Assembly (NCBI RefSeq): GCF_013266755.1
Contig: NZ_JABRWJ010000004.1
Span: 186,001-250,000 of the forward strand
Direction of reading: 5' to 3'
DNA from: Pseudaquabacterium terrae
GTDB lineage: Bacteria; Pseudomonadota; Gammaproteobacteria; Burkholderiales; Burkholderiaceae_C
Length of the DNA: 64,000 nucleotides
Shown piece by piece: positions 1 through 9,125 of this stretch (within the stretch, counting starts at the first letter, position 1; each line of letters begins with the position of its first letter). Under the pieces are notes generated by a model. That model did not search any database, was not told the origin of the DNA, and was given only the letters and a program-made list of their open reading frames with translations. The position numbers were made by a program, and so were the translations under genes.

Positions 1-1
1 G

Positions 2-283
2 TTCTCGGCGCTCGACTTCGAGATGACGTTGTTCATCCGCGCCAAGCTGCAGGAGGCGCACCTGGCCACCGGCACGACGATGGTCATCGTCTCGCACGAC
101 CTCGAGGATGCGGTGTTCCTCGCCGACCGCATCCTGCTGCTGACGCGGCGGCCGACGCGCATCTCGGAACTGGTGAGCTTCGACATGCCGCGGCCGCGGC
201 TGCCCGAAGCGGTGGCGGATCCGGAGTTCGTGCGGGTCAAGGCGCACACGCTGGAAGTGTTCCGGCGGGAGATGGCGGCATGA
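2..283 (+). CDS. ABC transporter ATP-binding protein, nitrate/sulfonate/taurine type (3' part only)
   Basis: The reading frame is open from the window edge, so only about the last 93 residues are present. The D-loop region (SALDFEMT) and the H-switch (VSHDLEDAVFLADRI) are those of the NrtD/SsuB/TauB class of importer ATPases, in which a periplasmic binding protein and one permease partner are expected upstream, outside the window. The Walker A and signature motifs lie off the edge. Its stop overlaps the start of the next gene by 4 nt (ATGA), so it is the upstream part of the biuret/allophanate operon. The substrate is inferred from context only. Confidence 0.9.
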   Translation, partial: FSALDFEMTLFIRAKLQEAHLATGTTMVIVSHDLEDAVFLADRILLLTRRPTRISELVSFDMPRPRLPEAVADPEFVRVKAHTLEVFRREMAA

Positions 284-1890
284 GCCCGCCGGGCCGCCCC
301 AAGGGCGAATACCGGAGGGCGCAGCCCGAAGGTATTGCAGTCCGCACTGCGCTGACGCTCGAAACCTTCAACCTGACCAAGCGTTTCGGCGCGTTCACGG
401 CGCTCGACAGTGTGTCGCTCACGGTGCGTCCCGGCACCGTGCATGCGCTGCTCGGCGAGAACGGTGCCGGCAAGAGCACGTTGGTCAAGTGCATTGCGGG
501 TTATCACCGACCTGACGACGGCGCGGTGATGCTCGATGCGCGTGAGCACGACATTCGCACGCCGGCGGTCGCGCGCGCACTCGGCATCGGCATGGTCTAC
601 CAGCATTTCACCGTCGTGCCTGGCATGACGGTGGCCGAGAACCTGCTGCTCGCGCGCGGCAAGCTGCCGCCGGTGATTCACTGGCGCCTCGCACGCACCG
701 AGCTCGAGCACTTTCTCGCCGGCGCGCCGTTCCGGCTGCCGCTGGACGCGACGCCGCTCGACCTGGCGGCCGGCGAAAAGCAGAAGCTCGAGATCCTCAA
801 GCAGCTGTTCCTGAAGCCGCGCCTCTTGATCCTCGACGAGCCGACCTCGGTGCTGACGCCGCAGGAGGCCGACGAAGTGCTCGGCGCGCTGCGCCGGCGT
901 GCGCATGCCGGCGATTGTTCGGTGGTGCTGATCACGCACAAGTTCCGCGAAGTCACCGAGCATGCCGACGATGTCAGCGTGCTGCGGCGCGGCAAGCTGG
1001 TGGCGAGCGGCGCGGTGGCCGACAGCACGCCGCAGGCGCTCGCGCAGGCGATGGTCGGCGAGGGCAAAGCAGTCTCGACACCGCTCGTGCGCGAACAGCG
1101 CGATGCCGGCCCGGTGCGGCTGGCGATCGACGGCCTGACGGTGATCGGCGACCGGGGTGAACCTGCTGTGCGCGCCCTGTCGCTGAAGGTGCGCAGCGGC
1201 GAGATCGTCGGCATCGCCGGCGTCTCGGGCAACGGCCAGCGCGAGCTGATGCAGGCGCTGGTCGGCCAGCGCCGGCACGACGGTGGCCGGGTGCGCGTGG
1301 CCGATCGCGACTTCCATGCCACGCGGCGCGAGAACCGCGCGTTGAAGGTGCGCAGCCTGCCCGAGGAGCCGCTGGCCAATGCCTGCGTCGCCGAGTTGAG
1401 CGTCGCGCAGAACCTGGCGCTGCGTGAATTCGACGAGCCGGCCTATGCGCTGCCGCGGGTGCTCGGCGGCTGGGTGCGTTGGTCTGCGCTGCGCCGGCGC
1501 GCGCGCGAGTGGATCGCCGAGTACGGCGTCAAGACGCAGGGCGAATCCGCGCCGATGCGCACGCTGTCCGGCGGCAACGTGCAGCGCGCGGTGCTGGCGC
1601 GCGAGCTGGCCGGCGAGCCCGAGCTGTTGCTGGTCAGCAATCCCGTGTTCGGCCTCGACTTCGCCGCCGTCGCCGAGATCCACGGCCGCCTGATGGCCGC
1701 GCGCAATCGCGGTGCGGCAATCCTGCTGGTCAGCGAGGATCTGGACGAACTGCTCGCGCTGGCCGACCGCATCGTCGTGATCAGCGAGGGCCGCATCGTG
1801 CACGACGTTGCGGCCGGCGCGGCCGATCGGCACGAGCTCGGCGCCTTCATGGGCGGCAAGGCGCATGCGCCGCACCGGGAGGCGGCATGA
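280..1890 (+). CDS. ABC transporter ATP-binding protein with two ATPase domains (sugar/nucleoside class)
   Basis: A 536-residue double ATPase of the RbsA/MglA/YufO class. The first domain has Walker [10 protein letters not shown] near residue 67 and the usual [12 protein letters not shown] Walker B region. The second domain has the degenerate loop GVSGNGQRE in place of Walker A and an intact LSGGNVQ signature, which is normal for this family. Such proteins energise BmpA-type nucleoside or simple-sugar uptake, but no cognate permeases follow, so they must lie upstream of the window. The first ~20 residues are translated from a repeat element and are not part of the ATPase fold. It overlaps the genes before and after by 4 nt. 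Confidence 0.9.
   Translation: MSPPGRPKGEYRRAQPEGIAVRTALTLETFNLTKRFGAFTALDSVSLTVRPGTVHALLGENGAGKSTLVKCIAGYHRPDDGAVMLDAREHDIRTPAVARALGIGMVYQHFTVVPGMTVAENLLLARGKLPPVIHWRLARTELEHFLAGAPFRLPLDATPLDLAAGEKQKLEILKQLFLKPRLLILDEPTSVLTPQEADEVLGALRRRAHAGDCSVVLITHKFREVTEHADDVSVLRRGKLVASGAVADSTPQALAQAMVGEGKAVSTPLVREQRDAGPVRLAIDGLTVIGDRGEPAVRALSLKVRSGEIVGIAGVSGNGQRELMQALVGQRRHDGGRVRVADRDFHATRRENRALKVRSLPEEPLANACVAELSVAQNLALREFDEPAYALPRVLGGWVRWSALRRRAREWIAEYGVKTQGESAPMRTLSGGNVQRAVLARELAGEPELLLVSNPVFGLDFAAVAEIHGRLMAARNRGAAILLVSEDLDELLALADRIVVISEGRIVHDVAAGAADRHELGAFMGGKAHAPHREAA
287..336 (+). repeat. REP-like palindromic element inside the start of an ABC ATPase gene
   Basis: Positions 287-304 are an 18-nt exact match, on the opposite strand, to positions 8057-8074 of the intergenic repeat near 8.0 kb. 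They are followed by a nested inverted repeat: AATACC (308-313) pairs with GGTATT (331-336), and GGGC pairs with GCCC inside it. It is translated as the first residues of the 536-residue ATPase. Confidence 0.65.
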
Positions 1891-2570
1891 CGGTGCTGAT
1901 CACCCAGGCGCAGCCGTCGCCGTTCCGCTTCGACATCGACCGCACCGCGCTGCTGATCATCGACATGCAGCGCGATTTCATCGAGCCCGGCGGCTTCGGC
2001 GCCGCGCTCGGCAACGACGTGACGCGGCTGCAGACCATCGTGCCGACGGTGCAGGCGGTACTCAGCGCGTGGCGCCGCGCCGGCGGCCTCGTCGTGCACA
2101 CCCGCGAGGGCCATGCGCCGGACCTGTCCGACTGCCCGCCGGCCAAGTTGAAGCGCGGCCGGCCCGGCCGGCGCATCGGCGATGAGGGCCCGATGGGCCG
2201 GCTGCTGGTGATCGGCGAGCCCGGCCACGCGATCGTGCCCGCGCTGGCGCCGCTGCCCGGCGAGCCGCTGATCGACAAGCCCGGCAAGGGCGCGTTCTTC
2301 GCGACGCCCCTGCAGGACACGCTGCAATCGCGCGCCATCACGCACCTGGTGCTGATGGGCGTGACCACCGAGGTCTGCGTGCAGACGACGATGCGCGAGG
2401 CCAACGACCGCGGCTACGACTGCCTGCTGGTCGAGGACGGCACAGCAAGCTATTTCCCGGAGTTCAAGGCGGCCACGCTGGCCATGATCACCGCGCAGGG
2501 CGGCATCGTCGGCTGGACGGCTCCGGCTGCCGCGTTGATCGAGGCCCTGATCGAGGCACCACCACGATGA
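1887..2570 (+). CDS. biuH: Cysteine hydrolase, isochorismatase-like family; probable biuret hydrolase
   Basis: A 227-residue hydrolase with the Asp-Lys-Cys triad of the family: Asp26 in LIIDMQ, Lys131 in IDKPGKGAF and Cys164 in TTEVCVQ. The spacing of 105 and 33 residues is close to that of characterised biuret hydrolases. The expected reaction is biuret plus water to allophanate plus ammonia, in the cytoplasm. The ATG overlaps the stop of the upstream ATPase (ATGA), and its own stop overlaps the start of allophanate hydrolase, the enzyme that would consume its product. The main alternative is a ureidoacrylate or other amide hydrolase of the same fold; no rut genes are nearby, so biuret is preferred by context. 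Confidence 0.8.
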   Translation: MTVLITQAQPSPFRFDIDRTALLIIDMQRDFIEPGGFGAALGNDVTRLQTIVPTVQAVLSAWRRAGGLVVHTREGHAPDLSDCPPAKLKRGRPGRRIGDEGPMGRLLVIGEPGHAIVPALAPLPGEPLIDKPGKGAFFATPLQDTLQSRAITHLVLMGVTTEVCVQTTMREANDRGYDCLLVEDGTASYFPEFKAATLAMITAQGGIVGWTAPAAALIEALIEAPPR

Positions 2571-4381
2571 CTGCGATGCCCCTCCCGCTGACGCTGGCCG
2601 ACTGGCGCGCCGCATATGCCGAGCCGGGGGCCTCGCCGCGCGCGCTGCTGGCCCCGGTGCTCGCGCGCCGCCACGGCGACGACCCGGCGTGGATCCTGCG
2701 CTGCGACGAAGCCTTCATCGAAACACAGCTGCAGCGGCTGGACGATGCCCTGCAGCGCGGTGCCGCGGCATCGCTGCCGCTCTTCGGCGTGCCCTTCGCG
2801 GTCAAGGACAACATCGACGTCGCCGGCCTGCCGACGACCGCCGCCTGCCCGGCATTCGCGCACACGCCGCAGCGCCACGCGACCGTCGTGCAGCGCCTGC
2901 TCGATGCGGGCGCGGTGCTGGTCGGCAAGACCAACCTCGACCAGTTCGCCACCGGCCTGGTCGGCACGCGCTCGCCCTACGGCGCCGTGCCGAACAGCGT
3001 CGACGCGGCGTACGTCAGCGGCGGTTCGAGCTCGGGCTCGGCGTCGGTGGTCGCGCGCGGGCTGGTGGCGTTTGCGCTGGGTACCGACACAGCCGGCTCC
3101 GGCCGGGTGCCGGCCGGCTTCAACAACCTCGTCGGGCTCAAGCCGACGCCCGGTGCGCTGCCGATGGCCGGCGTGCTGCCGGCCTGCCGGACGCTGGACA
3201 CGGTATCGGTCTTCGCGCTGACAGTGGCCGATGCGGCGCGGGTGACCGCGCTGATCGAAGGCGCCACGGACGAGCCGCGCCACCAGTCGTGGCCGGCGCG
3301 CCCGGCCTGGTTCGGCAACGGCCGCGAGCTGCGCATCGGCGTGCCGGCGCAGCCCGGCTGCGATGCTGCGCTGGGGTACGACGCGGCCTTCGAGCAGGCG
3401 CTTGAGCAGCTGCGCGCCTGGGGCCTTCAGCCGCAGCCGGTGAACATGCAGCCTTTCTTCGACGTCGCCCGCCTGCTGTACGAAGGCCCCTGGGTGGCCG
3501 AGCGCTACACGGTGGTGCGCGAGCTGATCGAACGCAGCCCCGAGGCGATCGACCCGGTCGTGCGCGGCGTGATCGCTGCGGCCCGGGCGCACGATGCCGC
3601 GGCCGCGTTCGATGCGCGTTATGCGCTCGAAGCGCTGCGCGCGCAGATCGCGCCGCTGTGGTCGCAGCTCGACGTGCTGATGGTGCCGACCGCGCCGACC
3701 TGCCCGACGCTGGCCGCGGTGGCCGCCGAGCCGGTGCGGCGCAACAGCGAGCTCGGCCGCTACACCAATTTCGTCAACCTGCTCGGCCTCGCGGCGCTGG
3801 CGCTGCCGAGCGGCTTCACGCCGCGTGGGCTGCCCTTCGGCATCACCTTCATCGCGCCCGGCGGCAGCGATGCGGCGCTGGCGCAGCTCGGTGCGCGCTG
3901 GGAAGCGGCGCGCGACCTGCCGCTCGGCGCCGGCCTGCGCGACGCGACAGCGGCCGATCGCCTGCTGTATGCCACGCCGGCCGCCGCGCCGACGCTGCAG
4001 CTCGCCGTCGTCGGCGCCCACCTCGAAGGCATGCCGCTGCACGGCCAGCTGAGTGAGCGTGGCTGCCGGCTGATCGAGCGCACGTGCAGCGCGCCGAACT
4101 ACCGGCTCTATGCGCTGCCGAACACCCAGCCGCCGAAACCCGGCCTCGTGCGCTGCGGCGGGCACGAAGACGGCCAGGCGATCGTGCTCGAGGTCTACGA
4201 GATGCCGCTGGACGCTGTCGGCTCTTTCCTCGCGCTGATCCCGCCGCCGCTCGGCCTGGGCTCGGTGCAGCTCGCCGACGGCCGCTGGGTCAAGGGCTTC
4301 ATCTGCGAGCCGGCGGCGCTGGCCGGTGGCACCGACATCAGCAGCTTCGGCGGCTGGCGCGGCTGGCTGGAGAACCGATGA
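2567..4381 (+). CDS. atzF: Allophanate hydrolase
   Basis: A 604-residue amidase-signature enzyme that converts allophanate to ammonia and CO2. The amidase domain (about residues 1-440) carries the Ser-cisSer-Lys triad: Lys80 in FAVKDNIDV, Ser154 in the GGSSSGS motif and nucleophile Ser178 in GTDTAGSGR. The spacings (98 and 24) match known AtzF enzymes. The C-terminal ~160 residues (from [15 protein letters not shown]) form the second AtzF domain, which makes this a full-length protein rather than a short amidase. It is coupled by 4-nt overlaps to the biuret-hydrolase-like gene before it and the AtzH-like gene after it. Confidence 0.93.
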   Translation: MTAMPLPLTLADWRAAYAEPGASPRALLAPVLARRHGDDPAWILRCDEAFIETQLQRLDDALQRGAAASLPLFGVPFAVKDNIDVAGLPTTAACPAFAHTPQRHATVVQRLLDAGAVLVGKTNLDQFATGLVGTRSPYGAVPNSVDAAYVSGGSSSGSASVVARGLVAFALGTDTAGSGRVPAGFNNLVGLKPTPGALPMAGVLPACRTLDTVSVFALTVADAARVTALIEGATDEPRHQSWPARPAWFGNGRELRIGVPAQPGCDAALGYDAAFEQALEQLRAWGLQPQPVNMQPFFDVARLLYEGPWVAERYTVVRELIERSPEAIDPVVRGVIAAARAHDAAAAFDARYALEALRAQIAPLWSQLDVLMVPTAPTCPTLAAVAAEPVRRNSELGRYTNFVNLLGLAALALPSGFTPRGLPFGITFIAPGGSDAALAQLGARWEAARDLPLGAGLRDATAADRLLYATPAAAPTLQLAVVGAHLEGMPLHGQLSERGCRLIERTCSAPNYRLYALPNTQPPKPGLVRCGGHEDGQAIVLEVYEMPLDAVGSFLALIPPPLGLGSVQLADGRWVKGFICEPAALAGGTDISSFGGWRGWLENR

Positions 4382-4773
4382 AACCGGACGCCGTCGATCG
4401 GCCCGACGTGGTCGCCGAGATTCAGCGCCTGTTCGCCGACTACGAGCGCGCGCTGATGACGCACGACCTGACCGCGCTCGACGCCTTCTTCTGGGACGAC
4501 CCGCGCACCACGCGCTACGGCATCGCCGACCGCCAGTGGGGCATCGCGCAGTTGCGCAGCTTCCGTGCCGCCAGCCCGGCACCCCGCTTCACGCGCCGCA
4601 TCGAGCACCTGCGCATCCGCAGCTTCGGCGCCGATTGCGCTGTCGCGCAGTGCGAGTTCGTGCGCAGCGACTCGGCGCTGCGCGGCTTCCAGAGCCAGAC
4701 CTGGGTGCGCTTGGACGACGCGGGCTGGAAGATCGTCGCCGCCCATGTCAGCATGATCGGCTTCGAGGAATAG
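4378..4773 (+). CDS. AtzH-like (DUF3225) protein, NTF2-like fold
   Basis: A 131-residue protein of the DUF3225/AtzH/HpxZ family. It has the SnoaL/NTF2-like pattern, an N-terminal helix with YERALMTHDLTALDAFFWDD followed by strands ending in WKIVAAHVSMIG. Family members sit beside allophanate, 1-carboxybiuret or oxalurate amidases, but their biochemical role is not settled. Here the ATG overlaps the atzF stop, so co-translation with allophanate hydrolase is likely, and a helper or proofreading role on a small ureide intermediate is a reasonable inference. There is no signal peptide. Confidence 0.85.
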   Translation: MKPDAVDRPDVVAEIQRLFADYERALMTHDLTALDAFFWDDPRTTRYGIADRQWGIAQLRSFRAASPAPRFTRRIEHLRIRSFGADCAVAQCEFVRSDSALRGFQSQTWVRLDDAGWKIVAAHVSMIGFEE

Positions 4774-4782
4774 TGCGCTGCG

Positions 4783-4788
4783 TATCAT
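4783..4788 (+). promoter_or_regulatory. -10-like hexamer TATCAT before the gntR start
   Basis: TATCAT lies 7 nt before ATG 4796, and no Shine-Dalgarno sequence is visible. The spacing would place the transcript start at or next to the ATG. No good -35 is seen. Confidence 0.4.
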
Positions 4789-4795
4789 GGCCGGC

Positions 4796-5515
4796 ATGTC
4801 CTTCTCGAGCCTGCCGAAGTCCCTCTCCGGGGCTGCCGCGTCGACCACCGACGAGGCGCCGACACTGGCCGACGCGGCCTACGCGCAGCTCAAGCAGATG
4901 ATCTTCGACTTCACGTTGATGCCGGGCGACCGCTGCAGCGAAAGTGAGCTCGCGCAGCGCCTGAAGGTCAGCCGCACGCCGCTGCGCCAGGCGCTGCAGC
5001 GCCTGGAGCGCGAGGGTTTCCTGCAGGTGATGCCGAAGATCGGCTGGCAGGTGGCGCCGCTGGATTTCGACACCTTCGACGAGCTCTACGACCTGCGCGT
5101 GCTGCTCGAATGCCACGCCGCGCACCACCTGGCCGAGGCCGAGGAGCGCCCGGCGCTGCGGGCGCTGGCCGAGGTCTGGCTGGCGCCGCCGGCCGAGCGG
5201 CTGGTCGAGGGCGCCGAAGTCGGCCGGCTCGACGAACAGTTCCACATGCTGCTGGTGCAGGGCAGCGGCAACCGCGAGATGGCGCGCGTGCACCGCGAGA
5301 TCACCGAGCGCATCCGCATCATCCGCCGGCTCGACTTCACGAAGCCGGCGCGCATCGAGGCCACCTACGACGAGCATGCGCGCATCCTGCGCGCGATCAC
5401 CCGCCGCCGCGCCGACGAGGCGCAGCGCCTGCTGCGAGCGCACATCGAGCAGAGCAAGCTCGAGGTGCGGCACATCACGCTCGACATGCTGTATCGGGCG
5501 CGACGGTCCGCCTGA
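4796..5515 (+). CDS. GntR-family transcriptional regulator, FadR/FCD subfamily
   Basis: A 239-residue regulator. The N-terminal winged helix-turn-helix contains ESELAQRLKVSRTPLRQALQ and LEREGFL. The all-helical FCD ligand domain carries likely metal or ligand residues in LDEQFH, TYDEHARI and LLRAHIE. It follows the AtzH-like gene by 22 nt on the same strand and is the obvious candidate to sense an operon metabolite. The ATG at 4796 is chosen because a -10-like hexamer overlaps the alternative ATG at 4787, which would add only MAG. Confidence 0.88.
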   Translation: MSFSSLPKSLSGAAASTTDEAPTLADAAYAQLKQMIFDFTLMPGDRCSESELAQRLKVSRTPLRQALQRLEREGFLQVMPKIGWQVAPLDFDTFDELYDLRVLLECHAAHHLAEAEERPALRALAEVWLAPPAERLVEGAEVGRLDEQFHMLLVQGSGNREMARVHREITERIRIIRRLDFTKPARIEATYDEHARILRAITRRRADEAQRLLRAHIEQSKLEVRHITLDMLYRARRSA

Positions 5516-5521
5516 GCAGGG

Positions 5522-7072
5522 CTACTGGAACGCCACTTCGGCGAAGCTGCGCAGCTTGCGGCTGTGCAGCTGGTCCAGCCGCTGGCGCCGCAGCAGCTCG
5601 ATCGCCCGCATGCCGATGCGCAGGTGCTGGTCGACGCGCTCGCGGTAGAAGTGGTTGGCCATGCCCGGCAGCTTGATCTCGCCGTGCAGCGGCTTGTCGC
5701 TGACGCACAGCAAGGTGCCGTAGGGCACGCGGAAGCGGAAGCCGTTGGCGGCGATCGTTGCGCTTTCCATGTCCAGCGCCACCGCCCGGCTCTGGCTGAA
5801 GCGGCGCTCCGGACCCGGATGCGGCAGCAGTTCCCAATTGCGGTTGTCGGTCGACGCGACGGTGCCGGTGCGCAGGATGCGCTTCAACTCGAAGCCGGTC
5901 AGCTGCGTGACGTCGGCCACCGCCTGCTCGAGCGCGCGCTGCACTTCGGCCAGCGGCGGGATCGGCACCCACAACGGCAGCTCCTCGTCGAGCACGTGGT
6001 CCTCGCGCACGTAGCCGTGGGCCAGCACGTAGTCGCCCAGGTGCTGGGTATTGCGCAGGCCGGCGCAGTGGCCGAGCATCAGCCAGGCGTGCGGCCGCAG
6101 CACGGCGATGTGGTCGCTGATGTTCTTCGCGTTCGCCGGGCCGACGCCGATGTTGACCATCGTGATGCCCGAGCGGTCCGGTCGCATCAGGTGATAGGCC
6201 GGCATCTGCGGCAGCCGCGGCGGCGGCGCGCCGTGGTCGTCGTCGACCCCTGCGGCCAAGCCGGCGCGGCGCGTGACGACGTTGCCGGGCTCGACGAAGG
6301 CGACGTAGCCGTCGCTGTCGAGTGCATGCTCGGGCGTGTCGTCGCCGGGTCCGCCGGAGGTGGAGCCGAGCAGCCCGCCCTGGCCGAGCGGCTTGCCCAT
6401 CAGCAGGTGGCCCAGGCGCACGAACTCGTCGATGTAGAACTGGTAGTTCGTGAACAGCACGAAGTTCTGGAAGTGCTCGGGCGCGGTGCCGGTGTAGTGG
6501 CGCAGCCGGTGCAGCGAATAGTCGACGCGCGGCGCGGTGAACAGCGCCAGCGGCTGCGGATCGCCTGGCCGCAGCTCCTGCGTGCCGTTGGCGATGCCGT
6601 CGTCCATCGCCGCCAGGTCCGGCAGGTCGAAGATGTCGCGCATCAGGACCCGCCGTTCCGGCGACAGCGTGCCTTCGAGGTGGTCGTGCTGCGCCAGCGA
6701 GAAGTGGATCGGGATCGGCTGGCTCGACAGCCCGACCTCCAGCACGCCACCGTGGTTCTTCAGCAGCAGCTGGAACTGCTCGCGGTAGTAGTCGGCGAAC
6801 AGGTCCGGCCGTGTCAGCGTGGTCTCGTAGACGCCGGGTCCGGCGACGAAGCCGAAGGACAGCCGCGAGTCGGCGCGCACCACGGTGTGGGTGCGTACGC
6901 GAACGAAGGGGTAGCAGGCGCGCACGCGGGTCGGCGGCGTGTGGCCGGTGACGAAGTCCTGCAGTGCCTGGCGCAGGTGCGCAACACCGCTGTGGTAGAT
7001 CGTCGCGACATGCGCCAGTGCGGCGTCGGCGTCGGTGAAGGTCTGGGTCGTTATCAGCGTCGGTGTCGTCAT
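5522..7072 (-). CDS. amn: AMP nucleosidase
   Basis: About 516 residues, slightly longer than the ~484 of the E. coli enzyme. The protein hydrolyses AMP to adenine and ribose 5-phosphate and controls adenylate pools. The N-terminal Amn domain (YPFVRVRTHTVV, then the FADYYREQF region) is followed by a phosphorylase-like catalytic domain with GLRNTQHLGDYVLAHGYVRED and the ALDMESATIAANGFRFRVPYG segment typical of nucleoside phosphorylase folds. The ATG at 7072 (MTTPTL) is preferred to one 18 nt upstream. It converges on the GntR gene with only 6 nt between the stops. Confidence 0.93.
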   Translation of the reverse strand: MTTPTLITTQTFTDADAALAHVATIYHSGVAHLRQALQDFVTGHTPPTRVRACYPFVRVRTHTVVRADSRLSFGFVAGPGVYETTLTRPDLFADYYREQFQLLLKNHGGVLEVGLSSQPIPIHFSLAQHDHLEGTLSPERRVLMRDIFDLPDLAAMDDGIANGTQELRPGDPQPLALFTAPRVDYSLHRLRHYTGTAPEHFQNFVLFTNYQFYIDEFVRLGHLLMGKPLGQGGLLGSTSGGPGDDTPEHALDSDGYVAFVEPGNVVTRRAGLAAGVDDDHGAPPPRLPQMPAYHLMRPDRSGITMVNIGVGPANAKNISDHIAVLRPHAWLMLGHCAGLRNTQHLGDYVLAHGYVREDHVLDEELPLWVPIPPLAEVQRALEQAVADVTQLTGFELKRILRTGTVASTDNRNWELLPHPGPERRFSQSRAVALDMESATIAANGFRFRVPYGTLLCVSDKPLHGEIKLPGMANHFYRERVDQHLRIGMRAIELLRRQRLDQLHSRKLRSFAEVAFQ

Positions 7073-7126
7073 GGCCCATTTTGCCCGCAACGCCGTGACG
7101 CCACGGCGTGCGCGCGGGCGGGGCGA

Positions 7127-7996
7127 TTACTGCGCGGCGCGGAAGGTGTCGCAGCCTTCGAGCTTGCCGCCTTCCATCCCGCGCTTGAACCAGGTGACCC
7201 GCTGCGCGCTGCTGCCATGCGTGAAGCGTTCCTGCACGACCTGGCGGCCGGCATTGCGCTGCATCGCGTCGTCGCCGATCTGGGCGGCGGCGTTCAGCCC
7301 TTCCTCGACATCGCCGGTCTCCAGGATCTGGCGCGAGCGCTGCGCGTGGTGAGCCCAGAGGCCGGCATAACAGTCGGCCTGCAGCTCGAGCCGCACGCTG
7401 AGCTGGTTGCCGGTGCGCTCGTCGCTGCGCTGGCGTGCGCGCTGCACTTGCTCGGAAACGCCGAGCAGGTTTTGCACGTGGTGGCCGATCTCATGCGCGA
7501 TGACATAGGCCTGCGCGAAGTCGCCCGGTGCGCCGAGGCGCGTGCGCATGGTCTCGTAGAACGACAGGTCGATGTAGACCTTCTCGTCGGCCGGGCAGTA
7601 GAACGGCCCCATCGCCGCCTGGCCGCCGCCGCAGGCGGTGACCTCCGATCCGGTGTACAGCCGCAGCTTCGGCTCGCGGTAGGTCTTGCCGATCGCGCTG
7701 AACTGCGCACGCCAGACGTCCTCGGTGTCGGCCAGCACCATCGAGACGAAGCGGGCTTTCGGATCGGTGGCCGGCGGGGCCCCGGCCGGCGCCTGCTGCT
7801 CGACCACCGGCGAGCCGCCGCCGCTCAGCATGCCCAGGATGGTCAGCGGATTGATGCCGAAGATCCAGCCGGCGACCACGGCGACCGCCACGGTGCCGAT
7901 CCCGATGCCGCGGCCGCCGATGAAGCGTCCGCCGCCGCCGCCCTGGCCGCGTGCATCCTCGACGTTCTCGCTTTCGCGGTGGCCATCCAGTCGCAT
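7127..7996 (-). CDS. Neutral zinc metallopeptidase, YpfJ family
   Basis: A 289-residue protein of the YpfJ/KPN_02809 family. It has a Gly-rich hydrophilic start, one transmembrane segment (about residues 33-58) and an extracytoplasmic metallopeptidase-like domain with zinc motif HEIGH at 168-172. A later conserved stretch, LELQADCYAGLWAH, supplies the acidic ligand region. Cysteines at ACGGGQ and FYCPADE are family features. The start at 7996 is chosen for its AAGGAGA ribosome site. The physiological substrate of this family is unknown. Confidence 0.9.
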   Translation of the reverse strand: MRLDGHRESENVEDARGQGGGGGRFIGGRGIGIGTVAVAVVAGWIFGINPLTILGMLSGGGSPVVEQQAPAGAPPATDPKARFVSMVLADTEDVWRAQFSAIGKTYREPKLRLYTGSEVTACGGGQAAMGPFYCPADEKVYIDLSFYETMRTRLGAPGDFAQAYVIAHEIGHHVQNLLGVSEQVQRARQRSDERTGNQLSVRLELQADCYAGLWAHHAQRSRQILETGDVEEGLNAAAQIGDDAMQRNAGRQVVQERFTHGSSAQRVTWFKRGMEGGKLEGCDTFRAAQ

Positions 7997-8010
7997 CACG
8001 GTCTCCTTAA

Positions 8011-8080
8011 GCCCCCAAGACGCCTTCGGCGTCGGCCCCCCGAGGGGGCGTCGTCGCCTTGGGGCGGCCCGGCGGCGACT
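8011..8080. repeat. REP-like double-palindrome element
   Basis: The intergenic stretch holds GACGCC-ttc-GGCGTC (8019-8033) followed by GCCCCC-cga-GGGGGC (8035-8049) and then CCTTGGGGCGGCCCGGCG (8057-8074). The same two-hairpin architecture occurs inside rarA (45757-45799), one half occurs at 41688-41710, and the last 18 nt recur at 287-304. Confidence 0.8.
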
Positions 8081-8087
8081 TGTTGCT

Positions 8088-9125
8088 TCAACACGGCAGC
8101 TCTCGCCGCGCCGCATCCGCGGCACGACCGAGGTCCTGCAAGGCCAGCACACGGCATGCCTGCTCGGGCGGCACCGGATTCGGGCCGAGGCCGAGCATCG
8201 CGTCGCGCATCAAACCATAGTAGTCCCGCCAGCGGCCGGGCTGCGTCGGCCACGGGCGGCACTGCGGTTCACCGCCGTCGGCGCCGGCCACGCACAGCTC
8301 GCCGGCGGCCGGCGGTAGCGCTTCAGGCGCCATGCCGGCCTTCAACGCGTCCTCCTGCGGATCGAGCGGCCACGACATCCAGCTGCCGCGTGTGCCATGC
8401 AACGCGAAACGCGGCCCCGGCAGCGCGGCCAGCATGCTGGCCGCCAGCGTCACGCGCAGCCCGCCGGCAAAGCGCAGCCGGCACTCGAAGGCGTCGTCGC
8501 TGGCGGCGCCGTCGCGCAGCCGCATCAGGTCGGCCGACAAGCCGATCGGCTCGCCGAAGAGTTGCAGCGCCTGGTCGAGCAGGTGCGGTGAGAGATCGGC
8601 CCACAGCCCGCCGCCCGCCTCCCCACTCTCGCGCCAGCGCGCGCGCACCTGCGGCCGGAAGCGGTCGAAATGCAGCCGCGCCTCGGTGATGCGGCCGAGC
8701 GTGCCGGCGGCCAGCAGCGCCTGCGCGGTGAGGAAGTCGCCGTCGAAGCGCCGGTTGTGGAAGACGCTCAGCACACGAGCGGCCTCGCGTGCCAGCGGCA
8801 GCAGCGGCGCCGCCTCGGTGGCATCCAGCGCCATCGGCTTGTCGATCACCACATGGCGGCCGGCCTGCAGCGCCCGGCGCGCCAGCGGGGCATGCGTGGC
8901 ATTCGGCGATGCGAGCACGATCAGGTCGAGCGGCGCGTCGTCGATCATCGTCTCGGCGCTGCCATGCACGACCACCTCGGCACCGAGCGCCGCATGCACC
9001 GTCGCCGCATCGCGGCTGGCGACCGCGGCGAGCCGCAGCCCCGGCGTGGCGCGGATCAGCGGCGCATGCAGCGTGCGGCCGGCGTAACCGAAGCCGACCA
9101 GGCCGACGTTCAGCAGTGGGGTCAC
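8088..9125 (-). CDS. Gfo/Idh/MocA-family NAD(P)-dependent oxidoreductase
   Basis: A 345-residue protein. The N-terminal Rossmann fold has GLVGFGYAGRTLHAPLI. The family EKP-like motif appears as VIDKPMALD, with the catalytic lysine kept. The C-terminal half (WADLSPHLLDQALQLFGEP) is the GFO_IDH_MocA C domain with its conserved histidine. The substrate is probably a sugar or cyclitol, as for E. coli YdgJ-like relatives, but is not predictable from sequence. The start is a GTG at 9125 whose last bases overlap the stop of the upstream SRPBCC gene (GTGA), so the pair is translationally coupled. Confidence 0.9.
   Translation of the reverse strand: MTPLLNVGLVGFGYAGRTLHAPLIRATPGLRLAAVASRDAATVHAALGAEVVVHGSAETMIDDAPLDLIVLASPNATHAPLARRALQAGRHVVIDKPMALDATEAAPLLPLAREAARVLSVFHNRRFDGDFLTAQALLAAGTLGRITEARLHFDRFRPQVRARWRESGEAGGGLWADLSPHLLDQALQLFGEPIGLSADLMRLRDGAASDDAFECRLRFAGGLRVTLAASMLAALPGPRFALHGTRGSWMSWPLDPQEDALKAGMAPEALPPAAGELCVAGADGGEPQCRPWPTQPGRWRDYYGLMRDAMLGLGPNPVPPEQACRVLALQDLGRAADAARRELPC

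Noticed and set aside
1200-1260. Second ATPase domain of the 536-residue protein as a damaged gene
   Set aside because: A degenerate Walker A in the second half is normal for RbsA/MglA-type ATPases.
4783-4790. ATG 4787 as the gntR start
   Set aside because: It overlaps the likely -10 hexamer, and ATG 4796 gives the same domain; the difference is three residues, so this is only a preference.
5564-8689. A 1041-codon open frame antisense to amn and the zinc peptidase
   Set aside because: Same reason; no domain is recognisable and it crosses three real genes and the repeat element.
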